Source: Flavobacteriaceae bacterium
GTDB taxonomy: Bacteria; Bacteroidota; Bacteroidia; Flavobacteriales; Flavobacteriaceae
Reading direction: 5' to 3'
Assembly: GCA_018623655.1 (NCBI GenBank)
Contig: JAAZVG010000019.1
Span: forward strand, 1 to 16,784
Length of the DNA: 16,784 nt
In this document: positions 15,392 to 16,784 of the stretch, one piece after another
Layout: every line of letters begins with the position of its first letter
Position numbering within the stretch: the stretch's first letter is position 1
Notes under the pieces: generated by a model
What the model was told of the DNA's origin: nothing
Database searches by the model: none
The model's input: only the letters and a program-made list of their open reading frames with translations
Position numbers and translations under genes: made by a program

Positions 15392-15399
15392 CAAAGTAA
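15392..15399 (-). promoter_or_regulatory. Candidate -7 box for the minus-strand glycosyltransferase
   Basis: Minus-strand 15399 to 15392 reads TTACTTTG, one mismatch from TAnnTTTG, 13 nt before the start codon at 15378. It lies about 10 nt from the plus-strand box in the same 44-nt gap, so two polymerases could hardly bind at once. Confidence 0.3.
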
Positions 15400-15408
15400 A
15401 GACTTTCC

Positions 15409-15416
15409 TATTTTTA
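15409..15416 (+). promoter_or_regulatory. Candidate -7 box for the plus-strand glycosyltransferase
   Basis: TATTTTTA matches TAnnTTTG except for the last base and ends 6 nt before the ATG at 15423. The 13 nt CTTTCCTATTTTT at 15403-15415 is repeated exactly at 4273-4285 upstream of sucC, which supports a shared promoter element. It suggests a leaderless or nearly leaderless message. Confidence 0.4.
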
Positions 15417-15422
15417 CATCCG

Positions 15423-16241
15423 ATGAATCAACTAGAAATTTCTGTAATTGTTAGTACTTATAATGCTGAAGAGTGGCTTGAAAAAGTACTTTGGGGCTTC
15501 GAGATTCAAACCTATCAAAACTTTGAGCTCATTATTGCCGATGATGGATCTGGTCCGAAAACCAAGGAGCTACTCGATGATTTATCGCAAAAACTAAGGT
15601 GTCCTATCGTTCACGTTTGGCAAGAAGATGAGGGCTTTCAAAAGTCTCGAATACTAAACAAAGCATTACAGGCTTGTCGTGGTCGCTATGTTGTAATGAC
15701 CGATGGAGATTGCATACCTCGACCTGATTTTTTGCAGGTACATTATAGTCGAAGAAAGCCAGGGCACTTTTTATCTGGTGGATATTTCATGCTTCCGATG
15801 ACTACCTCAAAACGAATTCAAATCGCCGACATAACGAATTCTAGATGCTTTAATTATTCTTGGTTAAAAGAAAATGGTGTTCTCTCATCTCGAAAAAATT
15901 TAAAATTAACTGCATCGGGAAAATTTGCAGATTTTTTAAACAGGATCACTCCAACTAAGGCTACTTGGAATGGTCATAATGCTTCGGGTTGGCTTTCAGA
16001 TATTTTAGAAGTGAATGGTTTTGATGAGCGTATGCAATACGGTGGTCAAGACAGAGAGCTCGGAGAGCGCCTAATGAATAAAGGAATTAAAGGGATACAG
16101 ATTCGCTATAGTGCAATATGTATACACTTAGACCACAAGAGAGGTTATAAGACTCCAGAGTCTCTTCGTAAAAATCGAGCCATTAGAGATGAAACGATTC
16201 GTTCTAAATCGACTTTTACTCCTTTTGGGATTCGATCCTAA
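15423..16241 (+). CDS. Glycosyltransferase family 2
   Basis: This is a 272-residue GT2 enzyme with a GT-A fold. The start is ATG at 15423, giving MNQLEISVIVSTYNAEEW with the canonical GT2 opening. An open frame runs upstream to 15282, but it would overlap the divergent gene and add non-GT sequence. FELIIADDGS binds the nucleotide. VVMTDGDCIPRPDFL carries the D-x-D metal motif. WNGHNASGWLSDILEVNGF followed by DERMQYGGQDRELGERL is the galactosyltransferase-like C-terminal domain (Glyco_transf_7C type) with the catalytic-base region. The ICIHLDHKRGYKTPES tail is common in these enzymes. It probably builds a surface polysaccharide or lipooligosaccharide; the sugar is unknown. It faces dapD with zero bases between stop codons (TAA then the reverse of TAA), with no hairpin seen. 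Confidence 0.9.
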   Translation: MNQLEISVIVSTYNAEEWLEKVLWGFEIQTYQNFELIIADDGSGPKTKELLDDLSQKLRCPIVHVWQEDEGFQKSRILNKALQACRGRYVVMTDGDCIPRPDFLQVHYSRRKPGHFLSGGYFMLPMTTSKRIQIADITNSRCFNYSWLKENGVLSSRKNLKLTASGKFADFLNRITPTKATWNGHNASGWLSDILEVNGFDERMQYGGQDRELGERLMNKGIKGIQIRYSAICIHLDHKRGYKTPESLRKNRAIRDETIRSKSTFTPFGIRS

Positions 16242-16784
16242 TTAAACCGACACTCCGTACTCACGAAGCGCATCATTCAAAGAGGTCTTCTTGTTCGTAC
16301 TTTCTTTTCGTTCTCCGATGATAAGTGCACAAGAAACTCCGTAATTTCCGGCAGGGAATGATTTGTTATAGCTACCCGGTATTACTACTTTTCTAGCAGG
16401 CACTTCTCCTTGATAAAAAACGGGTTCATTTCCAGTGACATCGATAATTTTAGTCGAAGCGGTAAGTACTACATTGGCACCTAGAACGGCCTCTTTTCCT
16501 ACCCGAACACCTTCAACGACGATACATCTAGACCCGATAAAAGCATTATCCTCAATAATTACTGGGCTCGCCTGAAGGGGTTCTAAAACCCCACCAATAC
16601 CAACTCCTCCACTGAGGTGAACATTTTTTCCGACTTGCGCACAAGAACCAACCGTAGCCCAAGTATCAACCATTGTACCGCTATCAACGTAGGCTCCAAT
16701 ATTGACGTAACTTGGCATTAGAATCGCCCCAGATGCGACATATGCACCGTGGCGAACTACGGCATTAGGTACAATTCGGATACC
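16242..16784 (-). CDS. dapD: Tetrahydrodipicolinate N-succinyltransferase, 5'-truncated by window edge
   Basis: DapD transfers succinate from succinyl-CoA to tetrahydrodipicolinate, a step of the succinylase branch of diaminopimelate and lysine synthesis. Only the C-terminal 180 residues are here; the frame stays open to base 16784, so the Met at 16718 is internal. The left-handed beta-helix shows the hexapeptide repeats typical of acyltransferases (for example VPNAVVRHGAYVASGAIL). The family hallmark MPSYVNIGAYVDSGTMVDTW is followed by NVHLSGGVGIGGVLEP, the succinyl-CoA and substrate pocket. The C-terminal region (GNYGVSCALIIGERKES) is also typical. Its presence shows that this organism uses succinylated intermediates to make DAP, with LysA (2887-4134) finishing the pathway to lysine. 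The gene converges on the glycosyltransferase gene with no gap. Confidence 0.95.
   Translation of the reverse strand, partial: GIRIVPNAVVRHGAYVASGAILMPSYVNIGAYVDSGTMVDTWATVGSCAQVGKNVHLSGGVGIGGVLEPLQASPVIIEDNAFIGSRCIVVEGVRVGKEAVLGANVVLTASTKIIDVTGNEPVFYQGEVPARKVVIPGSYNKSFPAGNYGVSCALIIGERKESTNKKTSLNDALREYGVSV

Noticed and set aside
15282..15422. Upstream extension of the plus-strand glycosyltransferase
   Set aside because: The extension overlaps the divergent gene's coding sequence and adds 47 residues unlike any GT2 N-terminus; ATG 15423 gives a standard GT2 start.

Overview
The window looks like chromosomal housekeeping DNA from a low-GC member of the Bacteroidota, most likely a marine-type Flavobacteriia relative. 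Several things point this way. There are almost no Shine-Dalgarno sequences and the leaders are A/T-rich. Exact matches to the Bacteroidota -7 promoter box TAnnTTTG lie just upstream of guaB, sucC, uvrB and cca. Several proteins have Bacteroidota-type forms: LysA with CETDTFG and EPGK, a COX15-type heme A synthase, a 350-residue YejK/NdpA protein, and succinyl-CoA ligase beta not linked to alpha. I see no tRNA, rRNA, CRISPR array, insertion sequence or prophage signal. No gene-free stretch exceeds 300 bases; the longest is about 175 bases, between lysA and sucC.

Layout. (1) 2-820, +: the 3' part of an HMG-CoA lyase gene, cut by the window edge. (2) 874-2346, +: guaB (IMP dehydrogenase), whose start codon lies inside a perfect 11-bp inverted repeat. 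(3) 2348-4134, -: lysA followed by a secreted thioredoxin-like gene. (4) 4310-5503, +: sucC, ending at a hairpin terminator shared with uvrB. (5) 5540-9297, -: an ABC exporter ATPase and permease pair, then uvrB with its own promoter. (6) 9331-10422, +: a protein with no usual name in which I see kinase-like motifs. (7) 10419-14533, -: a tight four-gene run, cca, ctaA, a PRiA4_ORF3-family gene and a YejK/NdpA-like gene, with junctions of -4, +7 and +2 nt. (8) 14563-16241: two divergent glycosyltransferase genes sharing a 44-nt promoter region. (9) 16242-16784, -: the 3' part of dapD, cut by the window edge.

How the genes relate. DapD and LysA are a middle and the last step of the succinylase branch of diaminopimelate/lysine synthesis, but the two genes are far apart here. 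SucC belongs to the TCA cycle, HMG-CoA lyase to leucine breakdown, and CtaA makes heme A for the terminal oxidase. GuaB, UvrB and Cca are core nucleotide, repair and tRNA functions. The genome is very compact: three of four convergent gene ends touch, overlap or are 1 nt apart. The least explained parts are the kinase-like protein, the acidic-tailed PRiA4_ORF3 protein next to a nucleoid-associated protein, and the inverted repeat over the guaB start.
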